Part shown: piece by piece, positions 35,363 to 44,492 of the stretch
How the letters are laid out: every line of letters begins with the position of its first letter
Position numbering within the stretch: position 1 is the first letter of the stretch
The notes under the pieces: model-generated
Database searches by the model: none
Told to the model about the DNA's origin: nothing
The model's input: only the letters and a program-made list of their open reading frames with translations
Position numbers and translations under genes: made by a program
From: Kiritimatiellia bacterium
GTDB taxonomy: Bacteria > Verrucomicrobiota > Kiritimatiellia > RFP12 > UBA1067
NCBI GenBank assembly: GCA_017514235.1
Contig: JAFWKK010000011.1
Span: 1-64,000 of the forward strand
Reading direction: 5' to 3'
DNA: 64,000 nucleotides

Positions 35363-36392
35363 TGCGAAAGAAGCGGCTGGCGCGAAGGGCGTGGCCGAAA
35401 TCGTGGATCTTGCGAGCGCGTTCTATGGCAGCGCGACGCTGTTTGCGGCGCTAGAGCATGGCGTCTTCGCCGCTGTGGAAAGGTCCGGGACGCTTTCGGA
35501 TGTCGCGAAGTCGACCGGATGCGACGAACGCGGCATGAGGTTGCTGCTCGACGCATGCGTCGCAGAGGGACTGCTTGCAAAGGCCGATGGCGCATATGCG
35601 AACACGCCGGCAGGGCGGACGGCGCTCGTGCCGGGCGGCGCGGCGGACCTCACGAAGGCGATACGCTACAACCGCGACGTCTATCCGGCGTGGGGTCGGC
35701 TTGCGGAATTCGTGAGAACGGGCCGTCCGGTTGAAAGACCCGAGATTCACCTGGGCGCTGACGCATCACGGACCAAGGCGTTTGCGGCGGCGATGTTCGG
35801 GCGTGCGATGGGCATCGGGCGCACCGTCGTGCCTATGCTCGGCTTGCCGCGCGAGGGCCGCTTGCTGGACCTGGCCGGCGGGCCGGCGGCATATGCGATA
35901 CTTATGTGCCAGGCGAACCCGGGGCTGTCGTGCGTTACCGTAGATTTGCCCGCAATTCGCGACGAGGCGGCGGCCTACGTGGAACAGTTCGGTCTCTCCG
36001 GCCGTATCGAGTGCCGCGCCGGCGACTATCATTCTGACGAATATGAAGCCGGGGCTTACGATGCAGCGACGATCTTCGGCGCCTTGCACCAGGAGTCGGC
36101 GGAAGCCATCGTCGGCATCCTCGGGCGCGTTCGCCGTGCGCTGAAGCCGGGCGGACGCCTTTTTGTGCTGGACATGATGACGGATTTCACTCACGCGGCA
36201 CCTAGATTCTCCGCGCTATTTGCTCTTAACATGGCGCTTACGACCGAGAACGGCTGGGTGTTTTCCGACAACGAGCTGAAGGGATGGATGTGCGACGCGG
36301 GCTTTGTCCCGGGCGAGACGGTTCGCATCCCGCCGCCGATGCCGCATTGGCTCGTATCGGCGACTGTGTCGGGCGGGACGGATGAGGCGTGA
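35355..36392 (+). CDS. SAM-dependent methyltransferase with N-terminal winged-helix dimerisation domain
   Basis: 345 residues. About 1-95 is a winged-helix dimerisation domain (LAALEHGVFAAVERSGTLSD is typical; I quote its core only), as in plant-type and acetylserotonin O-methyltransferases. The SAM site is LLDLAGGPAAYAI at about 172-184, and VRRALKPGGRLFVLDM lies near 265. Such enzymes methylate hydroxyl groups of small aromatic or polyketide-like molecules. The start at 35355 overlaps the end of the phosphodiesterase gene; a longer in-frame reading from 34983 lies inside that gene and is rejected. Confidence 0.82.
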   Translation: MRDAKEAAGAKGVAEIVDLASAFYGSATLFAALEHGVFAAVERSGTLSDVAKSTGCDERGMRLLLDACVAEGLLAKADGAYANTPAGRTALVPGGAADLTKAIRYNRDVYPAWGRLAEFVRTGRPVERPEIHLGADASRTKAFAAAMFGRAMGIGRTVVPMLGLPREGRLLDLAGGPAAYAILMCQANPGLSCVTVDLPAIRDEAAAYVEQFGLSGRIECRAGDYHSDEYEAGAYDAATIFGALHQESAEAIVGILGRVRRALKPGGRLFVLDMMTDFTHAAPRFSALFALNMALTTENGWVFSDNELKGWMCDAGFVPGETVRIPPPMPHWLVSATVSGGTDEA

Positions 36393-36400
36393 GACAACCC

Positions 36401-37057
36401 ATGAAACGAAAGGATCGCACTCAATCGAGCGGCGAGGAGGTCGCAAATGCGGTGACTCATGCCGTAGGCTCTCATCTCGGCGCGGCAATGCTGGCGCTTT
36501 TGGTCTGGCAGGGGGTGAGAAGCGGGACGGACGTCGCTTGGAAGGTGACTAGCGCGTCGATTTTCGGCGCATCCACCATATTTCTATACGCAATCTCCTC
36601 GGCCTATCACGCCGTCGCCTATCCGCCTGCAAGAAGGGTGCTGCATGTGATGGATCATATGGCGATATTCGTTCTTATCGCTGGCAGTTACACGCCGTTC
36701 TGCTTGGTCACGTTGCGTCCAGGCAGTCCAGGGCTTGCGTGGACGGTTTTCGGCGTCGAATGGGGTGTCGCCGTTCTGGGGATGCTTTTCAAGTTGCGTA
36801 CGACCGGCAGGTTCAGGTATGTTTCGACGAGTGCCTATGTGGTGATGGGATGGGGCGCTCTTGCCGCGATCGTGCCGCTGGTTCGCTCGTTGCAAGGGCT
36901 GGGCACGATGTGGCTGGTCCTCGGCGGCGGGCTCTACACGTTAGGCTGCATGTTTTACCTGTGGAAGTCGTTGCCGTACGCCCATATGGTCTGGCATCTC
37001 TTCGTCCTTTCCGGGACAATCTGTCATTTCTTCTGCATGCTATGGTATGTGATGTGA
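36401..37057 (+). CDS. hemolysin III / PAQR-family membrane protein
   Basis: 218 residues with seven hydrophobic segments. Conserved features of the YqfA/Hly-III group are present: EEVANAVTHAVG at the start, SSAYHAVAYPPARRVLHVMDH at about 65-85 (split as SSAYHAV and HVMDH), and a C-terminal HMVWHLFVL with the metal-binding His residues. The family is related to PAQR receptors; a cytolytic role is doubtful. The start is either the ATG at 36401 or a GTG at 36389 that overlaps the preceding stop. Confidence 0.88.
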   Translation: MKRKDRTQSSGEEVANAVTHAVGSHLGAAMLALLVWQGVRSGTDVAWKVTSASIFGASTIFLYAISSAYHAVAYPPARRVLHVMDHMAIFVLIAGSYTPFCLVTLRPGSPGLAWTVFGVEWGVAVLGMLFKLRTTGRFRYVSTSAYVVMGWGALAAIVPLVRSLQGLGTMWLVLGGGLYTLGCMFYLWKSLPYAHMVWHLFVLSGTICHFFCMLWYVM

Positions 37058-37064
37058 CGAAATG

Positions 37065-37073
37065 TGGTATAAT
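37065..37073 (+). promoter_or_regulatory. extended -10 of the Gld-like exporter operon
   Basis: TGG-TATAAT at 37065-37073. Transcription should begin near 37080, just before the ATG of a 14-codon reading frame at 37083. Confidence 0.82.
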
Positions 37074-37082
37074 AATATAACT

Positions 37083-37127
37083 ATGTCGGCTGAAAGCGAA
37101 GAAACGAGGGCGCAGTGTTTGAGGTAA
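37083..37127 (+). CDS. possible 14-residue leader peptide overlapping the ABC ATPase start
   Basis: ATG at 37083 opens MSAESEETRAQCLR and stops with TAA at 37125-37127, 13 nt inside the next gene (GTG at 37115, different frame). The ATG lies 9 nt after the -10 box, so it would be the first codon of an almost leaderless mRNA. It could couple translation to the ABC gene. It may also be chance: 14 codons is short. Confidence 0.4.
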   Translation: MSAESEETRAQCLR

Positions 37128-37822
37128 GGAACCTTGCCTTCTCCTATAGGCGGTCGGTGCTGCGTGACGTTTCGTTTGTCGTGTCGCCCGGAGAGACCGT
37201 AAGCGTCGTCGGTGCAAACGGGGTCGGCAAGACGACGCTCCTTCGCGTGCTGGCGACGCTGGCCGTGCCGGATTCCGGAACTGTGATGATTGACGGACAG
37301 GACGCCCTGTCCCGTCCGTTGCGCTACCGTCGTCAGCTCGGCTATCTGCCTGAGCGAGTGGCGCTTTACGAGGATATGAAGGTGCGCGATTACCTGCAAT
37401 ACCGTGCGACGCTCAAGGGCGAGCCGGCGAAACGCGTGCGTCGCCGGATATCCGAGGCGGTAGAGATGTGCAGGATAGGCGACCTTATGCGCACGTCCAT
37501 CCACTGGCTTTCCGCAGGGCTGCGCAAGCGCGTTGCCTTGGCCGACGCGCTTCTGTTGCGTCCACGCGTCCTTCTGCTGGACGATTTTCTGGCCGGACTT
37601 GACCATGACATGCGCATGGCGGCCGGGGAGATTCTGTCCAATGCTGCATCGTTCTCCAGTGTGATCGTCACCGGGCACGAGCTATGGGACTTCGCGAAGT
37701 GGACGAGTCGGTTCCTGGTGCTGCGTGACGGCGTTATCGCCGCCAAGGTCGAGACTGCCGGACTTGAGCCGTCGGTGCTGCGGGAGAGGGTCGAAGATGC
37801 CATGGCAGGAGGGGCCCGGTGA
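37115..37822 (+). CDS. ABC-2 type transporter ATP-binding protein (GldA-like)
   Basis: 235 residues. Walker A VGANGVGKTTLLRVL at about 34-48 and LRYRRQLGYLPERVALYEDM typical of ABC-2 exporters. The signature is a divergent LSAGLRKRVALADALL, and Walker B is LLLDDFLAGLDHD, where the usual catalytic Glu position reads Asp-Phe, a notable change. The GTG start at 37115 has GAGGG just upstream. It energises the permease encoded next, with which it overlaps in GTGA. Confidence 0.85.
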   Translation: MFEVRNLAFSYRRSVLRDVSFVVSPGETVSVVGANGVGKTTLLRVLATLAVPDSGTVMIDGQDALSRPLRYRRQLGYLPERVALYEDMKVRDYLQYRATLKGEPAKRVRRRISEAVEMCRIGDLMRTSIHWLSAGLRKRVALADALLLRPRVLLLDDFLAGLDHDMRMAAGEILSNAASFSSVIVTGHELWDFAKWTSRFLVLRDGVIAAKVETAGLEPSVLRERVEDAMAGGAR

Positions 37823-39888
37823 GCGCGGTCCTGGTGACATGGCGGAGAACGCTTGGCCGGGCTCGGAACCTTTATTCCACGGCGCTCGCGGTGGGTGGCT
37901 TCCTTGCCGTGGCCGGCGCAATATTCGCGTTCAACTTCGCAGATGCGGATGGCGGGCGGATGCCGCTGTTTGCAATCTGGGCGCTGAGCGTCTCGCAGCC
38001 GCTTCCGGCGCTCGCGGCGTTCTTGGCCATGGACGTTTGGAGCGCAGAGCGGCAGAGCGGACGCATCGACATGCTTCTCACGGTGGCCGTGCGTGAGCGC
38101 GACTACGTGCTTGGCAAGTTTCTCGGAGTGTGGACGATGGCAATGGCTGCGGTTCTCCTTTTCGCCGTGTCATCGGTCGCCTTCCTGTTGGCCTTTGCGC
38201 CGTCCGCGCTCTCCGGAGCCGGTCCTGCGGGGCTTCTGCAGGCACTGTTCGTGCTGGCGGTTCAGGGCGCTCTTTGGTGTGCGGTCTCCGTTGCGCTGAG
38301 CGCAATGTGCCGTCATGCTGCCGCGGCCGCGTTCGCGTCTGTCGTGCTGACTGTCGCGCTGCCGCGAGGAATCTGGGCCGGACTGATGGCCTGGTCGCCC
38401 GAAGGTCGCCCCGCGTTCGGCGAAATGCCTCTTGATGCGTTCGCCGTCGACGTCGCCTCGGGATTCGTCCCGGTCGGCGTTTGTGCCGTTTACCTGTTGC
38501 TTGTAGTCGTCGTTCTCTTCATCGGCGCGAAGTGCGTTGCGTCGCTGAGGCTTGTCGGACGAGGTGCATTGCCGCTGAGGCTTTCGGTCGGCTTCACGAT
38601 CCTGCTTTCGCTGGCGTTCGCCGTGCTGGCGTCGCGTCTTGCGCTGAGGCTTGATACGACGCTTGACCTGTCTGCGGAGGGGGCATCCTCGGCGTTCTCG
38701 GCTCGGACCAGGAGCATTCTCGCCGAATCGTCCGGCAACATAACTGCGACATGCTTCCTGTCCCGGAACGACGCCCGCTTCCGCGAGGTGGGACGGCTGC
38801 TGCGCTCTCTGAAAAGGGCGTCGGAAGAGACGGGCGGGGCTCGCTTCGAGATTCGGTTCGTTGATCCCCGCTGGGACGTCGGTGCGGCCGAACGTCTTGT
38901 CCGCCGCGGCGTAGCCACGGAAAGCCTGGTGTTCGAGAAAGGGCACAGGATGGCTGCGCTACCGCTTGCGGACGGCATTGGCGAGCGGGCGTGCGCGGCA
39001 ACGGTACGGCGCCTCACGACTCACCCGCCTCGTCGCATGATCTACTGGACCGTCGGCCACGGAGAGAGCGGGTTTGGCGTGTACGACGCATTCGGCATGA
39101 GCGACATTGCACGTGACCTTGCGAGAGAGGGCTATTCGCATGCTCCGATTGACCTGACCGCCGTCGGGCAGGTTCCCGACGACTGCGCGTTGATACTTGT
39201 GGCTGGCGCGCGCGACAACCTTTCCCGCGCCGAGCTTGGCCTGCTTGACTCGTACCTTCGCGGCGGCGGACGCCTGCTCGTGTTGACCAGTGCGGCGCAT
39301 GAAGGCGGGCTTGCCTCCCTGCTCTCCGCCTGGGGGATACGTCCGCTAGCGGCGCAGCCCGTCGTCGGCGCAAAGACAATTTCCGGCTCGGACGTGATTG
39401 TATCCGGCTTCGCCGACCACGCCATCTCGTCGTCGCTCAGGGGTTCGCGCATCGTACTCGAGCGCCCGGTCTCCTTCGCTCCTTCGGTTGCGGCGGCCGG
39501 AGCCGATGGTGCAGACCGGATAGATTTCACTCCTGTAGCGCGTGTCGGCGCTTCTGTGCTGGCTGTAGCCGTCGAGCGCGGTACGGGCGCTGGGACCGAC
39601 CTGGCCATACGCCCGACCCGCATCGTCGCAGTCGGCGATGCAGGCTTTGTCCTCAACGGGCAACTTACAGCCCGTGCCAACGCCAACCGTGACTTCTTCC
39701 TTAACTGCGTGGCGTATCTGGCTGGAACCGACGCGCCTGGCTCCGGTGGTGCCGAGGCGGGCGTGCTGTCGTCTGGCATGGACCGCTCGGCCAGGGTGCG
39801 GCACGCACTCGTCTCGGCGGCCGTGCTGCCGGGCGTGGTGTTCCTTCTTATGGTTGCTGTGACGATGAGAAGGAGGCATAGGGCATGA
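37819..39888 (+). CDS. ABC-2 permease fused to a GldG-like auxiliary domain
   Basis: 689 residues. About 1-270 is a six-span ABC-2 permease (SVSQPLPALAAFLAMDVWS, then RDYVLGKFLGVWTMAMAA). About 290-660 is a periplasmic GldG-like auxiliary domain (ITATCFLSRNDARFREVGR; MIYWTVGHGESGFGVYDAF; GGGRLLVLTSAAHEGG), closed by a last hydrophobic span. In gliding Bacteroidota the permease (GldF) and GldG are separate or fused in the same way. The GTG start overlaps the ATPase stop and its own stop overlaps the DUF4340 start, so the three form one operon. Confidence 0.85.
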   Translation: MSAVLVTWRRTLGRARNLYSTALAVGGFLAVAGAIFAFNFADADGGRMPLFAIWALSVSQPLPALAAFLAMDVWSAERQSGRIDMLLTVAVRERDYVLGKFLGVWTMAMAAVLLFAVSSVAFLLAFAPSALSGAGPAGLLQALFVLAVQGALWCAVSVALSAMCRHAAAAAFASVVLTVALPRGIWAGLMAWSPEGRPAFGEMPLDAFAVDVASGFVPVGVCAVYLLLVVVVLFIGAKCVASLRLVGRGALPLRLSVGFTILLSLAFAVLASRLALRLDTTLDLSAEGASSAFSARTRSILAESSGNITATCFLSRNDARFREVGRLLRSLKRASEETGGARFEIRFVDPRWDVGAAERLVRRGVATESLVFEKGHRMAALPLADGIGERACAATVRRLTTHPPRRMIYWTVGHGESGFGVYDAFGMSDIARDLAREGYSHAPIDLTAVGQVPDDCALILVAGARDNLSRAELGLLDSYLRGGGRLLVLTSAAHEGGLASLLSAWGIRPLAAQPVVGAKTISGSDVIVSGFADHAISSSLRGSRIVLERPVSFAPSVAAAGADGADRIDFTPVARVGASVLAVAVERGTGAGTDLAIRPTRIVAVGDAGFVLNGQLTARANANRDFFLNCVAYLAGTDAPGSGGAEAGVLSSGMDRSARVRHALVSAAVLPGVVFLLMVAVTMRRRHRA

Positions 39889-41579
39889 GCAACCGCAGGG
39901 CGATACTTCTGCTGGTCCTTGCGCTTGTGGCACTGGTCGCGACGGACGTCCTGCTTGACCGCGATGCAGGCACGGTTGTTCGCACCGGCGGGCGCGTTAC
40001 GCTCGTCAATCCGGCGTGGGAGGTGACTGGCATACGAATCGTGCACAATGATGGTCCGGAAGCGGTCCTGGCGAAGACTGACGAGTGGCGGCTGACCGAG
40101 CCGTACGCCGCGAGCGTTGACGAGTCAGTCGTGCTGCGTCTCCTGGACGCGCTGGCCTTTCAGCCGGTGACGGAGGCCGTTTCCGATGCAGAACTTTTGC
40201 GTCTCGGACGCACTAGGGCCGACTTTGTGCTTGAGGATCCAGTTGTGCGCGTCACCGTCTCCGGAGACTTCGGCGAGACAACCGTTTCCATCGGCGGGCC
40301 GACGCCGGCGGACGACGGGGTGTACGCTGCGGTCGACGGCGAGACTTCGGTGTTGGTCGTCCCCGCCGGAGTGCTGCCGGCCGTTGACGTTCCTGCGGAC
40401 GGATTCCGCCGCCGCTCGCTGTTCCTCATCGGTCCGGAGTCGGTCTCCGCCTTCGACATCAAGCATGGCGCCGGTTCCATGCTGGTCTTTTCTCGCAGCA
40501 GCGACGGCTGGCGCATGGGCGAAGTGGCGGCCGCGTCGCAGAAGGTACAGAATTTCCTTTCCGACCTGACGGCGGCTTCCGCCGTCGACTTCGTATGGCC
40601 GGTCGGGGCGACCAACGAGAGCGACAGGGCGTCCGTCTCGTTCCTGTCCGGCTACGGACTTGACCCGGACAGCGCGGTCACTGTCACGCTCAAGGGAATT
40701 GACGGGGTGGTGTGGCAGATATCGTTCGGCAAGGCGGCTGACGAGAGCCGGGTGTATGCGCTTGCGCAGAACGGCAGCGCAGTCGTAACGGTGCCGGCTG
40801 CGCTCAAGGACGCCGCTGCGCAGGACGCGGTCATGTTCACCGATTCGCGCCTCTTCCCCGTCGATCCGCAGGTGGTCGCGTTCTTCTCGGTCACGGACGG
40901 CGATGTCGTCTATGCGCTTGCTCGCGACGACAAGGGAGGGTGGCGCATAGAGTCGCCGATTGCAGCCGAAGCCGACGGTTCCGCTGCAGAGGCTATGCTG
41001 GCGCGAATACTCTCCCTCTCTCCCTCCGACGCCGACGCCGACGGGCTTGGCATCTCGCTCGCCACCAACGTCGCGCCTGTAAGAGTGGCGCGCAGCAGCG
41101 TCCTTGACGGAGGCTTCGAGCGGCTTCGCTCGTGCGAAATGCTTAGGATTGACCCGAAGGCCGTTCGGCGCATCGTGCGCACGTCTGGAGGGACGGATGG
41201 AAGCTCTGAAGCGGTTGTTTACGACCGGGAGCGCCGCGCTTGGAATGCGGAGACGGCGGGGGAGTCCGGAGGAACTGTCGTGGAGTCCGGCGTGGAGTCC
41301 GTGCTGGCGGCGATCAATCCGCTGACTGCAGAACGTGTCGTGAACCTCAAGGTCGCGGCCGCCGACCTAGGCCGCTACGGGCTGGACTCGCCCGTTCTTG
41401 TGATAGCCATCGACCAGGATCGCGCTGACGCGGTCCGCCGCAACATACTTATCGGAGGCGAGGCAGGGGACGGGCGCTTCGCCACCGTCGGCTCAGCGGA
41501 CGCGGTGTTCGTCTTGTCCGACAGCGTCGTGAAAGCCCTTTCCGCGCCGCTCGTACAAGTCGGCGTAGCTGACGAATAG
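39885..41579 (+). CDS. DUF4340 envelope protein
   Basis: 564 residues. One N-terminal hydrophobic span (LLLVLALVALVATDVLL) anchors a large extracytoplasmic part with repeated beta-rich DUF4340 units (WRLTEPYAASVDESVVLRL near 67; WRIESPIAAEADGSAAEAM near 350). DUF4340 proteins regularly accompany GldA/GldFG-like ABC exporters, as here; their job is unknown, perhaps substrate handling in the periplasm. The ATG overlaps the permease stop (ATGA). Confidence 0.82.
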   Translation: MSNRRAILLLVLALVALVATDVLLDRDAGTVVRTGGRVTLVNPAWEVTGIRIVHNDGPEAVLAKTDEWRLTEPYAASVDESVVLRLLDALAFQPVTEAVSDAELLRLGRTRADFVLEDPVVRVTVSGDFGETTVSIGGPTPADDGVYAAVDGETSVLVVPAGVLPAVDVPADGFRRRSLFLIGPESVSAFDIKHGAGSMLVFSRSSDGWRMGEVAAASQKVQNFLSDLTAASAVDFVWPVGATNESDRASVSFLSGYGLDPDSAVTVTLKGIDGVVWQISFGKAADESRVYALAQNGSAVVTVPAALKDAAAQDAVMFTDSRLFPVDPQVVAFFSVTDGDVVYALARDDKGGWRIESPIAAEADGSAAEAMLARILSLSPSDADADGLGISLATNVAPVRVARSSVLDGGFERLRSCEMLRIDPKAVRRIVRTSGGTDGSSEAVVYDRERRAWNAETAGESGGTVVESGVESVLAAINPLTAERVVNLKVAAADLGRYGLDSPVLVIAIDQDRADAVRRNILIGGEAGDGRFATVGSADAVFVLSDSVVKALSAPLVQVGVADE

Positions 41580-41620
41580 ACTGCTGAACAAGGCAGTGCG
41601 TTGCGGCTGACGGTGCGATA

Positions 41621-41629
41621 TGGTATCAT
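41621..41629 (+). promoter_or_regulatory. extended -10 of the exported HAD phosphatase gene
   Basis: TGG-TATCAT at 41621-41629; the gene has AAAAGGAG and starts at 41655. Confidence 0.72.
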
Positions 41630-41654
41630 TTACGGAAAAGGAGTAAATCGAAAA

Positions 41655-42566
41655 ATGAGAATCAGACAGCTGTGTCTTGCCGTTGCAGTGGCGACGGGTT
41701 GTGTCGTGGCGTGCGCCGGGGCCGAGGAGCATACGGACGGAATAGTCGCCCGCATACTTGAAAACGCCTCTAAGATCAAGGCGGCGGACCCGCAGGCCGT
41801 GCCGATGGCGTTCTGGGACTTCGATGGAACGATCATCAAGGGCGACATCACCGGCGGGTGGGACGACGACTGGAACATACTCTACAAGGGTCTGGTCCAC
41901 AGGACCATCGAGGCCGGGCTGAACAGCGTCTATTCCGGAGAAGAGGGAATCAGGCAGTTCTTCGACGCCGACTACCCGCGCCTTAGGCGCGGCATCGGCA
42001 AGTGGCTCGCCTGGCCGTTCCTCGCCCAGATGTATTTCGGGCAGTCCGAGGCCGAGGTCGATGCGTTCTGCCGCGCCGAATGCGAGAGGGTCTACAGGAA
42101 GTGGTACTTCTCGTCGTCCGTGAAGATGATGAACGCCCTAGAGAAGGCGGGCGTCGAGAACTACATCATATCTGCAAGCCCGGAAATTTTTGTGCGCGGC
42201 GCCGCCCTTACGCTCGGCCTTCCGGCGTGTCGCTTCCGCGGCATCCGCGTCCACGTCGCCTGCGGCCGCCTCACGTCGCAGATCTTGTATCCGCTGCCAG
42301 ACGGGGAAGGCAAGGTCGAGAACCTGCGCGACATCGTCCTTGCGCGGCCGCACGGCGTGGCCGTGGCTGCGTTCGGCAACAGCTATTCCACTGACGGCGC
42401 GTTCCTGCGCTATGTGGCGACGCAGCCGTCTCTGCCGGGCGGAGCGAGGGGCACGGCGGTCATGATAAACGGCAGGGATCCGGTCGAAGGGTATGCCGAG
42501 CATTTCATAAAGGTCGCGCAGGACGAGACGATGGGCGATGCGGTTGATTGCATCCGTCGAAAGTGA
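41655..42566 (+). CDS. exported HAD-superfamily phosphatase
   Basis: 303 residues. AAAAGGAG precedes the ATG. A signal peptide (LCLAVAVATGCVVACAGA) is followed by the HAD motif WDFDGTI at about 54-60 (nucleophile Asp55, acid/base Asp57). Motif II Ser is in YIISASPEIF and motif III/IV in FGNSYSTDGAF. The arrangement resembles SerB/PSPase-like subfamily IB phosphatases. Export to the periplasm suggests scavenging phosphate from sugar phosphates or similar. Its TGA stop is also the TGA element of the argG promoter. Confidence 0.8.
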   Translation: MRIRQLCLAVAVATGCVVACAGAEEHTDGIVARILENASKIKAADPQAVPMAFWDFDGTIIKGDITGGWDDDWNILYKGLVHRTIEAGLNSVYSGEEGIRQFFDADYPRLRRGIGKWLAWPFLAQMYFGQSEAEVDAFCRAECERVYRKWYFSSSVKMMNALEKAGVENYIISASPEIFVRGAALTLGLPACRFRGIRVHVACGRLTSQILYPLPDGEGKVENLRDIVLARPHGVAVAAFGNSYSTDGAFLRYVATQPSLPGGARGTAVMINGRDPVEGYAEHFIKVAQDETMGDAVDCIRRK

Positions 42567-42572
42567 TACAAT
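42564..42572 (+). promoter_or_regulatory. extended -10 of argG, overlapping a stop codon
   Basis: TGA-TACAAT at 42564-42572, where TGA is the stop codon of the upstream gene. A short hairpin CCTCC/GGAGG follows in the 5' leader (42583-42598). Confidence 0.7.
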
Positions 42573-42626
42573 ACGCATTCAACCTCCATGAACGGAGGCC
42601 GGCTCACAGGGAAGGACAGACTAAAT

Positions 42627-43859
42627 ATGAAACTCGAAGAACTCAGGGGCAAGACCGTCGGCGTATGCGTTTCGGGCGGGCTCGACTCCAAGACGATCTG
42701 CTGCGTGCTCAAGGACGCCGGCGTCAATGTCAAGGCGTTCAGCGCCAACGTGGGGCAGCCCGACGAGAAGGACATCAACGACATCAAGAGGAAGATGGCT
42801 CCGACCGGCGTGGAGACGACGATCGTGGACGTCACCAAGGAGATGGCCGACATCTGCTTCGAGACCGTCAAGTGCCAGGCGATGTACGACGGCGGCTACT
42901 GGAACTCCACCGGCATCGCCCGCGCGGTTACGGTGCAGAAGCTGCTGCCCGCCATGAAGAAGGCAGGCTGCACGGTGCTCGTGCACGGCGCGACGGGCCG
43001 CGGCAACGACCAGATGCGCTTCGAGCGGTACACGAACGTGATGGACCCGAAGTTCGGCGTGTACGCCCCCTGGCGCGACGCGGAGCTGCTCAAGAAGTTC
43101 CCCGGCCGCACGCAGATGGTCGCGTTCCTCGCGAAGCGTGGCATCACGGCGTTCGTGGGCACGAAGAAGAAGTATTCTACCGACGCGAACCTCGCCGGGC
43201 TTTCGCATGAGGCGGAGGACCTTGAGTCGATGGAGACGTCGATGCGCATCGTGAAGCCCACTATGGGCGTGTGGCCCGAAAAAGCGCCCAACAGGGTAGA
43301 GAAGGTGACGCTCTCGTTCGTCAAGGGGCGTTGCACGGCGGTCAACGGCAAGAAGATGTCGCCTTACGAGGTCATGCTCGAGATGAACAAGATCGGCGGC
43401 CGCAACGGCATCGGCATGAAGCATGCGCTGGAGAACCGCATAATCGGCACGAAGAGCCGCGGAGTGTACGAGGCGCCCGGCATGGAGGTGCTCTCTTGGG
43501 GCCTCAGGTATGTCTACGAGGGCATTATGGACCGCCGTTCGACGCTGCTTTTCCAGCAGCTCTCGAAGCTCGTTGCGGACCAGATCTACGACGGCCGGTG
43601 GTTCGACCCCGCGACAAGGGCGGCGCGCGCCGCGATACAGGTCTGGGCCGACAAGGCCACGGCCGACGTTACGCTCGGCCTTTACAAGGGCAACATCTTC
43701 TTCGAGTCTCTCAAGGGGCTCAAGGCCACCATTTACAACGAGGCCGACAGCTCCATGGAGGCGTCGAACGGACTGAATCCGCACAGCTCGCAGGGCTTTG
43801 CCGAGATACAGAGCGTCGAGGCGAAGATGCTTTCCAAGGCGGGGCAGATCAGGGTGTAA
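42627..43859 (+). CDS. argG: argininosuccinate synthase
   Basis: 410 residues, usual length. The PP-loop SGGLDS at about 16-21 activates citrulline with ATP; GATGRGNDQMRFE and GYWNSTGIARA match the citrulline- and aspartate-binding segments. It makes argininosuccinate in arginine synthesis. The start at 42627 fits the family's short N-terminus; an in-frame ATG at 42588 would add 13 residues. No other arg gene is near. Confidence 0.92.
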   Translation: MKLEELRGKTVGVCVSGGLDSKTICCVLKDAGVNVKAFSANVGQPDEKDINDIKRKMAPTGVETTIVDVTKEMADICFETVKCQAMYDGGYWNSTGIARAVTVQKLLPAMKKAGCTVLVHGATGRGNDQMRFERYTNVMDPKFGVYAPWRDAELLKKFPGRTQMVAFLAKRGITAFVGTKKKYSTDANLAGLSHEAEDLESMETSMRIVKPTMGVWPEKAPNRVEKVTLSFVKGRCTAVNGKKMSPYEVMLEMNKIGGRNGIGMKHALENRIIGTKSRGVYEAPGMEVLSWGLRYVYEGIMDRRSTLLFQQLSKLVADQIYDGRWFDPATRAARAAIQVWADKATADVTLGLYKGNIFFESLKGLKATIYNEADSSMEASNGLNPHSSQGFAEIQSVEAKMLSKAGQIRV

Positions 43860-43907
43860 GGACGGAAGTGGGAAAGTCGAAAGCTCAAAGTCGAGAGGTT
43901 TAGAAGG

Positions 43908-44483
43908 TTGAGCAAGAAAGAAGAGAACAGCGAGGAAGCAAAGGTTGAGGCTGATACGGAGCAGCAGGCCGAGGCTGGCGAAGAGCGACAGCCCGAGAAG
44001 CCCGCTGAAGCCGAAAAGAAGCCTGCCGAGCCGGATGATAAGCCTGCCGAGCCGGACTGGAAAGACAGCTATGCGCGGCTTCTGGCCGACTTCGACAACT
44101 ACAAGAAGCGCGAAGCGCGTGCGCGCGAAGACACCTACCGTTACGCTGAGGCCGACATTCTGGCGGACGTGCTGCCGGTCGTGGACAATCTTGCGCTGGC
44201 CCTTGCGAATGCGAAGAACAAGGACGACGAGTTCGTCAAGGGCGTGCAGCTCGTCTACGACTCCTTCCTGAAGCAGCTCAAGGACCATGGCGCCGAGCCG
44301 TTCGATTCCGTCGGGCAGAAGCTCGACACGGAGCGAATGGAGGCGATAGCCCATCTGCCGTCACCTGACGTGGAAGAGGGCCTGGTGTCCATCGAGTCGA
44401 AGCGCGGCTGGATGCTGAAGGGCAAGGTGCTGCGCGCGGCGCAGGTCGTCGTCTCGTCCGGCAAGGGCGGCGACGCGGCTTGA
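43908..44483 (+). CDS. grpE: GrpE nucleotide-exchange factor
   Basis: 191 residues. An acidic, Glu/Pro/Lys-rich N-terminal tail (about 1-50) precedes the GrpE coiled coil and beta domain: YARLLADFDNYKKREAR at about 57-73 and a C-terminal GWMLKGKVLRAAQVVVS. It exchanges nucleotide on DnaK. The start is a TTG at 43908 after GAGAGG; no ATG fits. dnaJ follows 9 nt later; dnaK is not in the window. Confidence 0.9.
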   Translation: MSKKEENSEEAKVEADTEQQAEAGEERQPEKPAEAEKKPAEPDDKPAEPDWKDSYARLLADFDNYKKREARAREDTYRYAEADILADVLPVVDNLALALANAKNKDDEFVKGVQLVYDSFLKQLKDHGAEPFDSVGQKLDTERMEAIAHLPSPDVEEGLVSIESKRGWMLKGKVLRAAQVVVSSGKGGDAA

Positions 44484-44492
44484 GGTCTGGCC

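Noticed and set aside
42621-44354. A 577-codon - strand frame opposite argG and grpE
   Set aside because: It mirrors two well-supported genes and has no recognisable protein sequence.
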